NCBI GenBank assembly: GCA_007922305.1
Contig: ML677326.1
Span: forward strand, 57,282,446-57,346,445
Reading direction: 5' to 3'
Length of the DNA stretch: 64,000 nucleotides
Origin: Dermatemys mawii
Taxonomy: Eukaryota; Chordata; Testudines; Dermatemydidae
In this document: piece by piece, positions 1-10,700 of the stretch
Layout of the letters: each line of letters starts with the position of its first letter
Position numbering within the stretch: the first letter of the stretch is position 1
The notes under the pieces: generated by a model
Database searches by the model: none
Seen by the model: the letters and a program-made list of their open reading frames with translations, nothing else
What the model was told of the DNA's origin: nothing
Program-made: the position numbers and the translations under genes

Positions 1-120
1 AACCTTGGGAGTTTAATACAAGGCTACAGTGGCCAGTATTAATTTTTAGAATCTTTGCAGGCCCCCACCTTCTGCACTTGAAGTGCCGGAGCGGGGTACT
101 AGCCTTGACAGGCATTTTTA

Positions 121-235
121 CTCTATATTTGTATAGTGCTGAGTGAGCATCATGGGGCCCTGACCTTGGCTTGGGCCTTCAGACACCACAGAATTAATAA
201 ATACTACTACTACCATTAAAAGAGAGATCTTGCCT
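121..235 (+). repeat. L2/MIR-like dispersed repeat tail
   Basis: The segment reads like the widespread amniote tail 'tgtacagcgcctagcacaatggggccctg...' followed by a short tag of ACT triplets (aatactactactacc). Related tails occur near 11500, 12170 and 26275. The family is assigned by eye, so L2 versus MIR is uncertain. Confidence 0.45.
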
Positions 236-1188
236 TCTAGTAGTACGTGCCAATTTTACCAATGTCAGCAAATGGAGATTCTCTATTCTCACTTGACGGA
301 ATTACTGCTGCTTTTGTTCCAAAGGCCCTTATTTTAGGTCCCAGAAGAGACAAACTGAAGTCAGTAGAACTTCAATGTGAGCCAAGTCATGCACATGCAT
401 ATGCATTGAGAGGATCAGGGCCTGAGACTGTAAGCTCCTTGAGCAATGATCTGCTTCCTTATTTGTTTAAAAGAATTGATGCTTTTAAATCACTGTGTTT
501 AGAAAACACTCTTTCTGATTCTCAGATATCATCTCACTTTTTTTTTTGTTTCCCTATTGTTTAAAAACCATGGCATGTGAACTCCTCGAGATGTATATGC
601 CATTGATTGATAAAATAGACTTTTGAATAGGGCAACAATGTAGAAATTTTAAAAAATTGAAAAACAAATGTTAACACTGAGCAACTGAAATTATGTTTTC
701 TGCACTGGGGCTACTATGGTAAAATGTTTTCAGTCTATGAATAAACACCACAAATGTTCCAGGCATAGGAGTTCAGAAACAGAGTCTTTAAAAAAGATAA
801 AGAGTTTAGCAAACAAGAGTTATTATAGCAGAGGGCTTTGTCTGCCAGAGTGGCTATGACAGAAGTTTCTAAGTATGGAAGTGTACACAAAAGAAGGTTT
901 CAAAGCACATAGGTTAATGGGATTGAAAGTTTTCCCCAGTCTATTGACTCTTCATAGTTCACTGAGAATAAGACAAGATAATTTTCCAACCACAACAGTA
1001 ACCCAAGAAATTATGAGCACTGGAGCTCTTGCAGAGTGCCGAGAGCTTGGAAGAAAGTGAAATTAGGAGAATGGAAAGACAAGATGAGCTAGCTGAAGCT
1101 CTTTGACAGAAGGATGAGCAGGCTCAGTTTGCAGCTCCACTCTGATTCTTACAGGTACAGCTCTTTCACTATGTCCCAGTACAGCAAC
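236..1188. other. Upstream intergenic DNA, no gene recognised
   Basis: Short open frames are present (for example 247-564) but none resembles a known protein, and their composition is that of the surrounding AT-rich DNA. I see no exon, RNA gene or clear repeat. Confidence 0.5.
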
Positions 1189-1191
1189 TAA

Positions 1192-1466
1192 GGGCAGGTC
1201 TACATTATGGTGGGGATTGATGCTGTGAGATGAATCTATCGCTCTCCCATTGACTCTTAGCTCTCTCATTGACTTCTGTACTCCACCACCAAGAGTGATG
1301 CTGGAGGAGTTGACGGGGGAGCGGCAGCAGTTGACTCACCGCTGTGAAGATGCCACGTAAATCAATCTAGGTATGTCGACTTCAGCTACGCTATTCTTGT
1401 AGCTGAAGTTGAATATCTTAGACCTATTCCTCCCTCTCCCCCATCCCTCCCAGTGTAGACCAGGGC
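1192..1466. mobile_element. Harbinger-type MITE with TAA target duplication
   Basis: Inverted ends are visible: GGGCAGGTCTACAT on the left, and the reverse complement of GTGTAGACCAGGGC on the right. A TAA triplet flanks both ends (1189-1191 and 1467-1469), which fits the 3-bp target duplication of PIF/Harbinger elements. The interior carries the blocks 'gtcgacttcagctacg' and 'tgacgggggagcggcag', which recur at 39830-40020 and in altered form at 61427-61702. The copy is non-autonomous and has no coding capacity. Confidence 0.75.
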
Positions 1467-1861
1467 TAAGAGGAAGAGTTGCTGAGTAGGATCTTACAAA
1501 GAGCAAATCTGGATCACATTCCCACATCAGTATCTCCTGCAGGTACAATTCTGTCCCTGTGTTAGCACATTTGATGTAGAAACAGAGCTGTTACTATATA
1601 TGGCATCAGAGTGGAATTGTGAGCTCAGGCCATATTTACACTATACACTTTGGTTAATGCAAGTAATGTCAGCATTAACCTGCTGCAGTTAATATATTGC
1701 TTATGCACATGCATACCTTGCATCAGCATAGCATGTATTCACTAGGAGTACTTGTGTTAAAGCACAGTGTGGTGCAGCATGGGAGATATCCCAGTGTCCA
1801 GCTTGCCATTGTCCAGTGCATCATCTTTTGGGAAATTTGTGCAATTCAAGGTGGGGTAGAA

Positions 1862-1962
1862 ATGAGTCACACAGGAGTGTGGAACTGAGAGTCACACAGG
1901 AGTCACACAGGAGTGACTGGAACTGGGTCACATAGGAGTGACTGGAACTGAGACTGGAACTT
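1862..1962 (+). repeat. Short minisatellite of 'gagtcacacaggagtg' units
   Basis: The words GTCACACAGGAGT and GAGTGACTGGAACTG repeat three to four times with small differences. This is a local expansion inside the Harbinger copy. Confidence 0.7.
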
Positions 1963-2089
1963 TCCAGTTCTCATCACACAACTTTCTCCATCCCATAATC
2001 CATCCATATCCCATAATTTGCATACCATTTGAAAAAATTCCACAGATCTGCATGGCACATTTTGCTGTCTGCCTTCTCTGACAGAAGCA

Positions 2090-2760
2090 TTGAGCCCACA
2101 AGCTCTGCACTACTTTCATGAATGTGCAAACACAGGACAAATGATCCTTTGGAATTTGCAAGAACTGCATCAAGGAAGACATGATGATTTTGTGGAGGAC
2201 AAATCGCTGTGGGACATAGTGAAAACCAACTCAACATTGTTGATGGCATCCACGGAGCAGATGCACACAGTGGAGCACCGCTTCTGGGGCCCGACAAATG
2301 AGCACTGACTGATGGGATCGCATTGTAATACAGATTTGAGATGATGAACAGCGACTGCAGAACTTTCAGATGTGAAAGGCCATATGCCCACATACATGCC
2401 AAGCTTTCCCCAGCCCTCTAGAGCAGGACACCAGAATAAGAGCTGTATTGACAGTTGAGAAGCAAGTAGCTATCACACTGGGGAAGTGTGCAATACCAGA
2501 TTGCTATTGGTCAATGGGAAATCATTTTGAGTTGGAAAATCCACAACAGGGGTTGTTGGCATGCAAGTGTGGAGGGTCATTAATGATCTCCTGCTGCACA
2601 GGACTGACTCTTGCTAATGTGGAGGAATTAGCAAGGATGGATCTGCAGCAATGGGTTCCTGAATGGTGATGGGGCAATAGACAGCATGCACATCCCTATT
2701 ATGACATGAGCCCGCCTTACCACACAATACATCAACAAGAGGGCTGGTTTTTTATGCATT
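2090..2760 (+). pseudogene. Decayed Harbinger transposase
   Basis: Conceptual translation in shifting frames gives segments typical of reptile Harbinger transposases (HARBI1-like DDE family): 'TVEHRFWGPTNEH' (the usual text is close to VEHRFWARE), 'MTVEKQVAITLGKCAIPDC' from 2448, then a 'GKSTTGVV'-like block and a stretch matching the 'AAMGFPNCGGAIDGTHIPI' region, which holds the first catalytic Asp. In-frame stops and frameshifts separate the blocks. The later DDE residues are not visible. This is a relic rather than a host gene; a functional HARBI1-like gene would keep one frame. Confidence 0.65.
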
Positions 2761-3070
2761 TGTGGATCAAAACCAGTGGAAAAAAAATCTGTGCAATTTA
2801 AAAACAAATACAATAAAAATGTATGCAAAATAAACTAACAGAATAGAATTTAACAAGGGGAAAGAACATTCGTGTCCATTTTGACTACACATACAGCCAG
2901 CCATGGCTCTCACTGGTCAGCGTTTGTGAAACTGTGAATGATTGTCCTTACTGTGGTAGGGTTAGGGTTGCCACAAAGAACATTGGGTGGAATAGGAAGG
3001 TATTGTACTACTATAGAGATCTCCTCTGACTGCAGAAGGGATGCAAGCTCATACTTGCTAAACTTGCAGG

Positions 3071-4186
3071 TCAACAAGAGTCTCCAACATGTGTATCTGC
3101 AGACCAGAGAAGCCCTATTATGGCCTGGTGCATTTCCCTCTCCTTTTCCTGTTGGGACTTTCTCCTGTCTGCTTTTTGCTTCTCCACGCTATCTGAATTA
3201 TTCACCCATTGTGCTCCCTGTTCTAGGTTCAGGGCAGCACTGACTTGCAGGGTCTCTGAGAACATGTACTCCAGAGTCCCCTTCTTTTCCCTCTGTCTCA
3301 GGGTCAGGCATTCCACACAGTAAAAATCGGCCCATTATTTCCAAGGGTAAAAAGCACAGAGTAATGGTGCTGAGTGCTGGCACTATTTTCTAGAGGAGGT
3401 GGTGTTTTTAGCTGTTATCTCACTCTTGAAGGTAATGAAGGCACAAAGAGCACAGCTGCTGCTGGTGTCCAAAAACCACTTGGGCCCACATCCTGCTAAC
3501 CAGTTCACTCAAATGGTACCAGCCAAACTCATTGTGGAATGGCACTGGAAAATGTCCTACTGTCGAAGTTGAAATAAAGCAGCCTTCCCTAGAAATCTTC
3601 AGGCGAGGATTGCAAAGTATTGCCATGAAAGTTTCATCAAGATATCTGAGAAGAATTCAAGCGACTTCTCTCTATACATGAACAAACTGCTCCATATTTG
3701 TTGCCTCCCTGCCTAACCTAACAGAAGAATGAAAAGCAAATGATAACTCTGCTTCCATTTGTTGTATTGCTTCCTCTTCTTGTATGAGGAAATGCATGAG
3801 AAGTCAGTACCTGAGTCCTGATTAGTTTGGGGTTGGGGGCCATCTGTACATTTAAACATTCCAAAGGAAAAGGCATTCACACACTTACCTGAGGTTCCTT
3901 TCCCTACAACAGGCTTGTTTGTGCTCAGCTGAGGGGAGTGGCTAAACTGTGGTGGAATCTCAAACAGGTCCTGACTCACAGCATAGCTGCGTCCTCCAGT
4001 CACATGCCCCCCATCCTTCTCCTCCTCCTGGCTGTTCATGGCAGGGGTCTCTGTCTTGGGCTTCACTGTGCACTGACTGGTGGGATCGCTGGTGATGGTG
4101 ATTGGGTAGATATAGGTCACAGAGTGTCCACGCACACAATGTGTTGACCACAGTAAGCTGGCTTCATGTGGAGGTGATGTTGTCAT
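3071..4186 (-). pseudogene. Decayed Myb/SANT-like accessory ORF of the Harbinger element
   Basis: On the minus strand, 3713-4186 translates with an acidic 'NSQEEEKDGG' tract, 'YAVSQDLFEIPPQ' and 'GKGTSGK'. These are the linker features (SQDLF, GEGTSG) of the Myb/SANT-like proteins encoded by such elements. A splice-donor-like GTAAGTGTG follows at about 3890. The tail at 3071-3316 reads 'LEQGAQWVNNSDSVEKQ' and then 'EKEREMHQAIIGLL', which corresponds to the C-terminal coiled region. The N-terminal DNA-binding part is not recognisable. Identification is by recall of family style, not by search. Confidence 0.55.
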
Positions 4187-4292
4187 AATGGAGCACTTAT
4201 ATCAGCGAGAGACAATTTCAGTGAAGACACATGCATCATAAGGTTGGTGCAAGGCACCTCACATAAACTTGGCTTTTTAGCATAGCCCAGCC

Positions 4293-4620
4293 CTCAGTTC
4301 CTGAGCCTGCTCCTCCGTCTGTCAAAGATCCTGCTCTCTGATGCAAGGAAGTCTCAGCCATGGAGCTTAGGTTTTGTTTTTTTTTCGGGAGAAAAGTAAT
4401 GGAAATGATAAATCTGAGACTGTCAGAGTTTTCCATAGTGCTTTGGGGTTCCTAACCCAGCGCTGGAACTGAGCGGGGCGACTTTAGCTGTGCTAGATGG
4501 ATCAGATGCTAGGAGATGGATCAGCTCCGCATATTATTTAGATAGAATATAGGAGAAGAGGAAAAGAACACACGAGATGGGGAATGGGGTGTGGTGGAGG
4601 TGAGGTGGACAAAGTTTCAC
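4293..4620. other. Flank between the Harbinger copy and the promoter
   Basis: No exon is visible. The segment may be the remaining right part of the Harbinger element. At 4612-4622, 'aagtttcacat' contains a GAAAC half-site in reverse orientation. Confidence 0.35.
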
Positions 4621-4673
4621 ATCCCGCTCCCCATCTGCAGTGAATCAAAAGAAAGTCCTGCTACGTGTTTTTT

Positions 4674-4687
4674 GAGAAGCGAAACTT
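4674..4687 (+). promoter_or_regulatory. ISRE/IRF-like element
   Basis: The sequence GAGAAGCGAAACTT contains the IRF core AANNGAAA (AAGCGAAA, 4677-4684) followed by CT. It matches 10 of 12 positions of the ISRE consensus GAAANNGAAACT. It sits at the upstream edge of the CpG-rich promoter, where interferon-stimulated genes usually carry the ISRE. Known biology: mammalian DDX60 is interferon-inducible. Confidence 0.55.
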
Positions 4688-4699
4688 ATCCTTGATCGC

Positions 4700-4797
4700 A
4701 CGGAGGCGCCTCCCACTCCACCCCGTCTGATCAGAAACTCAGCAGCAGCCGCAGCTGTTCCCAGGTGCTCTCGCCGCTGGTTTCGCCCCCTTCCCAG
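4700..4797 (+). other. DDX60: Probable non-coding first exon of DDX60 (approximate)
   Basis: The start-codon exon at 6344 begins at a 3' splice site, so a 5' untranslated exon must lie upstream. The best donor in the CpG-rich block is CCCAG|GTACGG at 4797/4798. Other possible donors follow (for example GAG|GTGCTC near 4977 and GGG|GTACAGG near 5003). The start coordinate is a guess. Confidence 0.3.
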
Positions 4798-4990
4798 GTA
4801 CGGTCTACAGAGCGGAGCATCTACTGCCTTCTCCACTGCCCCTGCGGCTCTAGCGGGCGCGGAGCTGGCGGCTCGGAGCAGGAAAGCCCGTGTGACAGCG
4901 GGCGGGGGGACGGGGATGCTCTTCGCTTCTTCGGGGCGCTAGCAGGGAGTACGTACGGATGGGAGGGGGAGTGAGGTGCTCTGGCGGAGG

Positions 4991-6343
4991 TCTCCTGCGG
5001 GGTACAGGGCTGGCAGTGAGGAAGTCAGGATGTGGGGAGAAGGGGGTTTGTGGGTAGTAGCAGGGTGTGTGAGTGTTTGCGAGTCCCTCCAAATCCCTTG
5101 GATTCTTGCTTTTGAAAAGTCTCAGCCAATTTCCTACGAAGCAGATCAAGTTATTTTGAGTCCTATCTTTAATTGCCCGATCCCGTAGGTCTCTTAATTC
5201 TACCCGGTGCAAGCCCAATTATGTCAATACAATTGAAGGTGAAAGGAGAATTTGTTCCATAGACTGTACTAGGTTTGGGGAGAGAGAGAGTTGTCTGGAC
5301 AGTGGTATGCACACTTATGGCATCAGAAGTGATAAATATCAGTTATTATTTATACTAATTATTAAAGCTGCTCTCAGATATATATTCAGTGCTGGTTCAG
5401 GGAAAGATGCCCCCCACAATTCAGCATATTTATAATAGTTTCATTCTAAAGAGGCATCTGATTTTGCTTTGATCCACCTAGAATATTTCAAAATCTATGA
5501 TTAATTACTTACGGGTATGGTTATGGCATAAATTCTTGTTGGATTCAATGAAACATAGTAATGTGGTATGTAGTATGTTTGTTTCTAGGTGCCAGAAACT
5601 GTTCTTTATGAAGCAGGGGTACCAGGTTACCTTAAAGGGGATCCTGATAAATTTTAGGCTGTATTTAGCAGCTGTTTATAATTGTGTAAAACAGGATAGT
5701 AGCAAAAGGGTAATTTTTTCTGGTTTTCATCTGAAGACTGTAAGCAAATGTAGAAAATGTGGTCCAAATGTTAACACCCATCAGGGATAAAAATCATCAG
5801 TAACCCAGTTTTCTTGCTTCTATCCTGTATTCTGTTCTTGCAGGATGCAATGAATCCTGACTTTTAGTTTACTGGAAGCAGAAAAAAAGTAAATTCTTCA
5901 TTTGCTATTCTGAGTTGCCTGCACACATGAAACCAATATTATATTCTGGCACTGTAGTTTATTATACTCTGACCTTAAAAATGGTGGCATTGCTATCTTT
6001 CTGGGTTATGGTGGTTCATGTGAAGTCACTATCAGGAGAGTTTTTGGCAAATATCTTCATAAAAAACACAGAAATGTTTGAATTGTGCACAAATGCACAA
6101 TAACAGATTCGATATCTATAAACTAATTCTCTCTGTTTAATTATCTAGGTTTTTATAATGTATATATTCCTTCCTATGTCATAAGTCTAATATATTATTT
6201 TATTTTGTTTAATATATGAAGTAAATTAGTAAATATTGTTGGCTTGGGCTCATGGCATTGTACTAGCTGTCTTCTTCCAAAATTTTCAATGATTCTATAG
6301 ACATTGATTTAGTTAATAAGGTCCATAATCTTTCCCTTTACAG
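4991..6343. other. Intron 1, nothing else recognised
   Basis: AT-rich intronic sequence without a convincing exon or clear repeat. The 3' end is a pyrimidine-rich acceptor (tttcccttta cag) at 6331-6343. Confidence 0.5.
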
Positions 6344-6446
6344 AGAAATGTATGTTTCTTAAAAGGCATTTTGAAGACTAATAGTACATCTAATAAGCAT
6401 ATGTAAATTGAAGACTGACAGTGTCAAGAGTCATAATAAAGCCATC
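6344..6446 (+). promoter_or_regulatory. DDX60: 5' UTR with three upstream ORFs
   Basis: Between the acceptor at 6343 and the main ATG at 6447 there are three short uORFs: ATG at 6348 (4 codons, stop TAA to 6362), ATG at 6352 (9 codons, stop to 6381), and a minimal ATG-TAA at 6401-6406. A TGA in the main frame at 6372 shows that translation cannot start further upstream in this exon. Confidence 0.55.
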
Positions 6447-6666
6447 ATGGCTTCTGGAGGAACTGTTCAAGATGGCAGTGATGATGATGGTGGAGATCTC
6501 ATAGCCCAAAACCTTGAAAAAGAGCCTGTGTCTTTTGAAGGTCAAGCAGAAAATAAAAGTGCCTGCAGTGACTTTTCAAATGTATTTTGCTGGGGAAAGG
6601 AGATACAGCAGGTTTCAGGGGACAGTGATTATACAAAACAAGACAACTATGATTTCGGAAATCCAG
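6447..6666 (+). CDS. DDX60: DDX60 exon 2 (coding part), start codon
   Basis: The ATG at 6447 has strong context (A at -3, G at +4). It encodes residues 1-73, an acidic, disorder-like leader with GSDDDGGD and many Ser/Glu. It ends AATCCAG|GTAAG with one base left over. The hanging G joins to AA of exon 3 to give Glu and stays in frame with the conserved ILNDIPKAE block, so this exon is spliced as coding. I see no counterpart of this leader in human DDX60 as I recall it. Confidence 0.8.
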
Positions 6667-7681
6667 GTAAGAAGATACATTCATTTTTGTTCATAATCAT
6701 ATTACTAACTTGCGTGGTTTTGACAGAAGGCTTCATTCAAGATTTCATCATTTTCACAGATTAAAAACTCATCTTGCAGTTCTGTGGTTATTTTTCAGAC
6801 TTAGACTAGACTGCATGACCTTGAGCTGTTTCTCAACGTTAGACCAAAGTTCAGAATTATGTTTATTTTACAAGCTTCTGCATTTGTTTAGCAACAAACT
6901 TTTAAAAAGAGAATATTTCAATGTGATGGGATATATTTTGAAGCAGTGGAGTACTAAATCTTCTCCCATTTCTTTGAAAATTTACCACAAAGTTTTCTTC
7001 TAAGAATTATGCCATTATTGAAGCAGAATTAAAACCAATTTACATTCTCTGGCACTCAAGTTGGTGGTATAAATTAAGATGGGATAAATAAATTGTGTCA
7101 CTCACTTGGCACTAATATGATGTATTGAGCACAAAGCTAAGATTCAAGAATGATTATTTTAATCAAACACTTCAGCCTCTGGTTAGGGAGTAATAAAGAG
7201 CTTAGGAGATCTTTCAGATGAATGGCGCTAACTCAAATATAAAATCTTTACAAACAGACCATGATTCATGGGCTGGCCAACCTGTATGCCACCATTGTAC
7301 TTCCCCAATCCCTAAATCTGATTCCATTCATAATACAAATTAGATTAGCCTCATGTCTGGCTAAGGATCATTTATCACAATGGTCTCTGGTCATGCCTGA
7401 TGTTGCTGTTGGCATACTCCCAATGTGCCTCCTATGCTGGCTTTATGTCATACCACCTACACAGTAGGTGTATTTCCAGAGGCCATATTAATGCAGCCCC
7501 TTTGAGCCACTGGAGGATCTGGCTTCAACTATTCATACTGATATTTTCTATGCCTACTTCAAACTGAACTCTTTTTTTTTAAGTTTCACTAAAAATGAGG
7601 GAAAAATAGGAAAAATTATGTTGTTTTTTACATGTTAAGAAATTCTTAGTATACCTTGTTCTATAAGCTTCTCTCTCTCTC

Positions 7682-7719
<38 letters not shown>

Positions 7720-10700
7720 TGTGTGTGTGTGTGAATATAAGCTGCAAGGAGAGGGAAAGGGGCAAAAACTAGCTGTGGGTAAATAGGTCAGAAACAGACT
7801 GTGAGGGATATATATTAGGGGCATATGTGCAGGGACAGGCAGGGTAAATAGGGAAAGAAGAGTCTGTGCCCCCTAGAGCACTCTCCCTTCCAGAATCTGT
7901 ATGGAACCCAAGATTCTTGAGTTGATATATTCCTCTGTGCTCAGCAAATGGCTGTGAAATCCACTAGCAAAGTGTGTGCCTCATTCCCATTTAGTGCCTA
8001 CATAGAAGATAATAGCTTAATACTGCTCAGTTACTGGATTAACTCAAGTGGTAGAGGTTTGTGCTGTGTACCTAAAGGTGACATATGATCTATCACTCTG
8101 TTTCCATATGAGGGACTTTCTGTTTTTTCAGGGTTTTTTAAAAAACTTAGGAAATTATATTTAAAAGAACACTAAGGTTCCAAAATTGAGTGCACAAGAC
8201 ATAGGAAATGCCAGAATTAAAGTTGCCTTTCCTGGTGCATATGCATTATGACACAGTCTTAACTAACATGATTACATGCTATATTTTCCCCATGACAAAC
8301 CTTAATTTTTGCATTTCCTAACTTCTGAGTGCTTGATTTCCAATTATAATACTCTTTTAACAGCTTTTTCACATGTAATACAATAGAATGAGAGAATTAT
8401 AAGATATAGGCTGACTCTTTGATCATATAACTCTTGTGACTGACTGCTAAGAAAAATGTTTTATTATTTTTTTAGAACTAAACAAACATATAGGACTTCT
8501 GGAGAAAATATCTGACTTCATTTTGAATGACATACCAAAAGCTGAGTAAGTATGGTGTTGATTTCTTGAGCTGAAAAAGATGCAAAGATGGACCACTGTA
8601 GGCAAACAATACCAGTGACCTGTGGTTCCAGAATATGATCTGATCCAAATAGCTTAAATAGATAGATTCATTAGTTAGCATAGATGAAACCAACTGTTTT
8701 GACATTGTACAAGAAAAGATATCAACTATTTTGCTAGACACTTCAAAAAGGGACCCTCTGAAGATTAAATGTATCTTGTTGATATAGTTTGTAACCATAC
8801 TTTGGGAGCTCGGTTTTCAGAAGCAGACATTTACATTGTATGTTCTGATCCTATATTTGCATATGAAAATAGGCAGTTTTGCTTTACATATGTGTTTGGA
8901 ATGGCACTGTCCTTTTTTTGAGCAAATATTGGCTATATGTAAATAGCCCATGTTGTTCAGTTTTCTAAGTTAAACCCTGTGCTCTTTATCTATTTAGTTT
9001 TATGTGAGTCACATAGTTGATAACCACCTGGAAAAATTTTAGGGCTGACAACGCCCTTTTCTGTTTTTTACAATGGTACTAGGGTGTGTAGAAAATTCAT
9101 AACATACAAACATTCCTTATAGCAGACGATAAGAATGTACCTGTAAATATAATCGGAGACATGGTGACACTGTTTTTGACTGAGTTATTGATCCTATTTT
9201 TCTCTTACAGAACTGGAACATTATGTTTGTTTAAGATTTTTTATTAAACTGTTATTTTTTACATTTCCTCAAGTACATTGTATTTTTTCCACATTGATGT
9301 TAAATTGTACTGTTTGTTGCCATATGCATTCTTTGTTCCAGGTATGTCAGCTTACTCAATGATTATGTTGAGTCTGAGTTTTTTCTGATTGATGGAGATT
9401 CGTTGTTCATCTCTTGCATAAGTGAACAGACATTACTGCCAGGACAAAACCTGCACTTCTTTTACCTGGTAGAACGCTTTCTACTAGATTTAACGAGCAA
9501 AGGAGCAAAATACGTCATTGTTTTCTTCAAGGTAACAAATACATGATTTTTGCAATGAATGGTTGAATTTTTTCACTATATTTCTTCATTAGAGAAAAGT
9601 GTTCATTCATAATGCATTAGGTAGTCTTTAAGCAATAAGACAATAAAGGCCAAATTCAGACCATTAGCCAATTTCTCCTCAAAAAGGTGCACAATTAGCC
9701 ATGTAAAAGTAGTTTTTAGAGCTTGTTGTGACGTTTTCAATGAAACAGTTTTTCATCAGAAAATGCCAGTTCATCAAAACTGAAAATTTTTGCCTGAATG
9801 TACTGGATTTGATGAAAATTGTCTCAACCTTTCCAGACTGCTGTATCCCTTTCAGGAGTCTGATGTGTCTTGCGTACCCCCAAGTTTCACCTCACTTAAA
9901 AACTACATACTTACAAAATCAGACAAAAATACAAAAGTGTCATAGCACATTGAAAAATTGCTGACTTTCTCTTTTCTACCATATAATTGTAAAAAAGAAT
10001 CAATAGGAATATAAATATTGTAGTTACATTTCAGTGTATAGTATAGACAGCAGTATAAACTAGTCATTGTATGAAATTTTAGTTTGTACTGACTTTGCTA
10101 GCTCTTTTTATGTAGCCTGTTGTAAAACTAGGTAAATATGTAGGTGAGATAATGTACCCCCTGGAAGATCTCTGCGTATCTCTGATAGAAAACCACTGTT
10201 TTAGTGGCTCCTGTTTTGGCATCTACACCAGATCATAAAATCATAGAATATCAGGGTTGGAAGGGACCTCAGGAGATCATCTAGTCCAATCCCCTGCTCA
10301 AAGCAGGACCAATCCTCAATTAAATCATCCATGGTTCAATGATCCATGGTTCAGGGAATGTTCCCAATGGAAAGGGTGTGTGACCAAGCGGTCCCTGCAC
10401 TCCGGTGATCACCAGAACAACCCTGGCATGTGTAGTCCCAGCCTGAGGAACTGGCCCAAACCACTCACACATAAATCCCCAGCTGTACCAGTTTCTCACT
10501 AGGCACAGCCAAGAATCTGGCCCACAAGCTTTTGCTTCCAGTCTTTATGTCAGCAGAATCTTTTAATGTCTCCTTATGTTTTCTGTTTAGAAACTGATCC
10601 TGCCCATGCTTATGCACACAAATAACTTTGAACATATACAACTCTCAATAGCACTGGTGTAAATCCAGAGTAACTCCATAGCTGTGCTTAAGTCAATGGA

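Larger units (their letters stand above)
1624..4292. mobile_element. Fossil PIF/Harbinger DNA transposon
   Basis: This is a composite inferred from two decayed genes facing opposite ways: a transposase-like frame on + (about 2090-2760) and a Myb/SANT-type accessory frame on - (about 3071-4186). That two-ORF layout is the hallmark of PIF/Harbinger elements. The proposed ends ('ggccatatttacactatac' near 1628, and the complement of 'ctttttagcatagccca' near 4270-4287) are only roughly inverted, so the limits may be off by a few hundred bases. The right side could reach as far as about 4620. The copy is riddled with stops and shifts and is surely inactive. Confidence 0.6.
4620..4990 (+). promoter_or_regulatory. 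DDX60: CpG-rich promoter region of DDX60
   Basis: This is a sharp rise in GC and CpG (for example cgcacggaggcgcc, gctctagcgggcgcgg, agcgggcggggggacggg) in otherwise AT-rich DNA, 1.5 kb upstream of the start-codon exon. No TATA box is obvious. It holds an ISRE/IRF-like site at 4674-4687 and further GAAAC half-sites at 4733-4738 (GAAACT, + strand) and 4781 (TTTCGC, reverse). The position and the known interferon-inducibility of DDX60 support a promoter. The exact transcription start cannot be read. Confidence 0.65.

Noticed and set aside
2950..2970. 'tagggttagggttg' as telomere repeat
   Set aside because: Only two TTAGGG-like units inside Harbinger-derived sequence.
4765..5218. Open frames in the CpG island (69 codons on +, 122 on -) as DDX60 N-terminus or a divergent gene
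   Set aside because: No similarity to DDX60, no phase link to exon 3, and no conserved domain; best explained as GC-rich promoter sequence.
7579..7824. 81-codon frame on the minus strand
   Set aside because: Made of the GT/CA microsatellite (repeated His-Thr).
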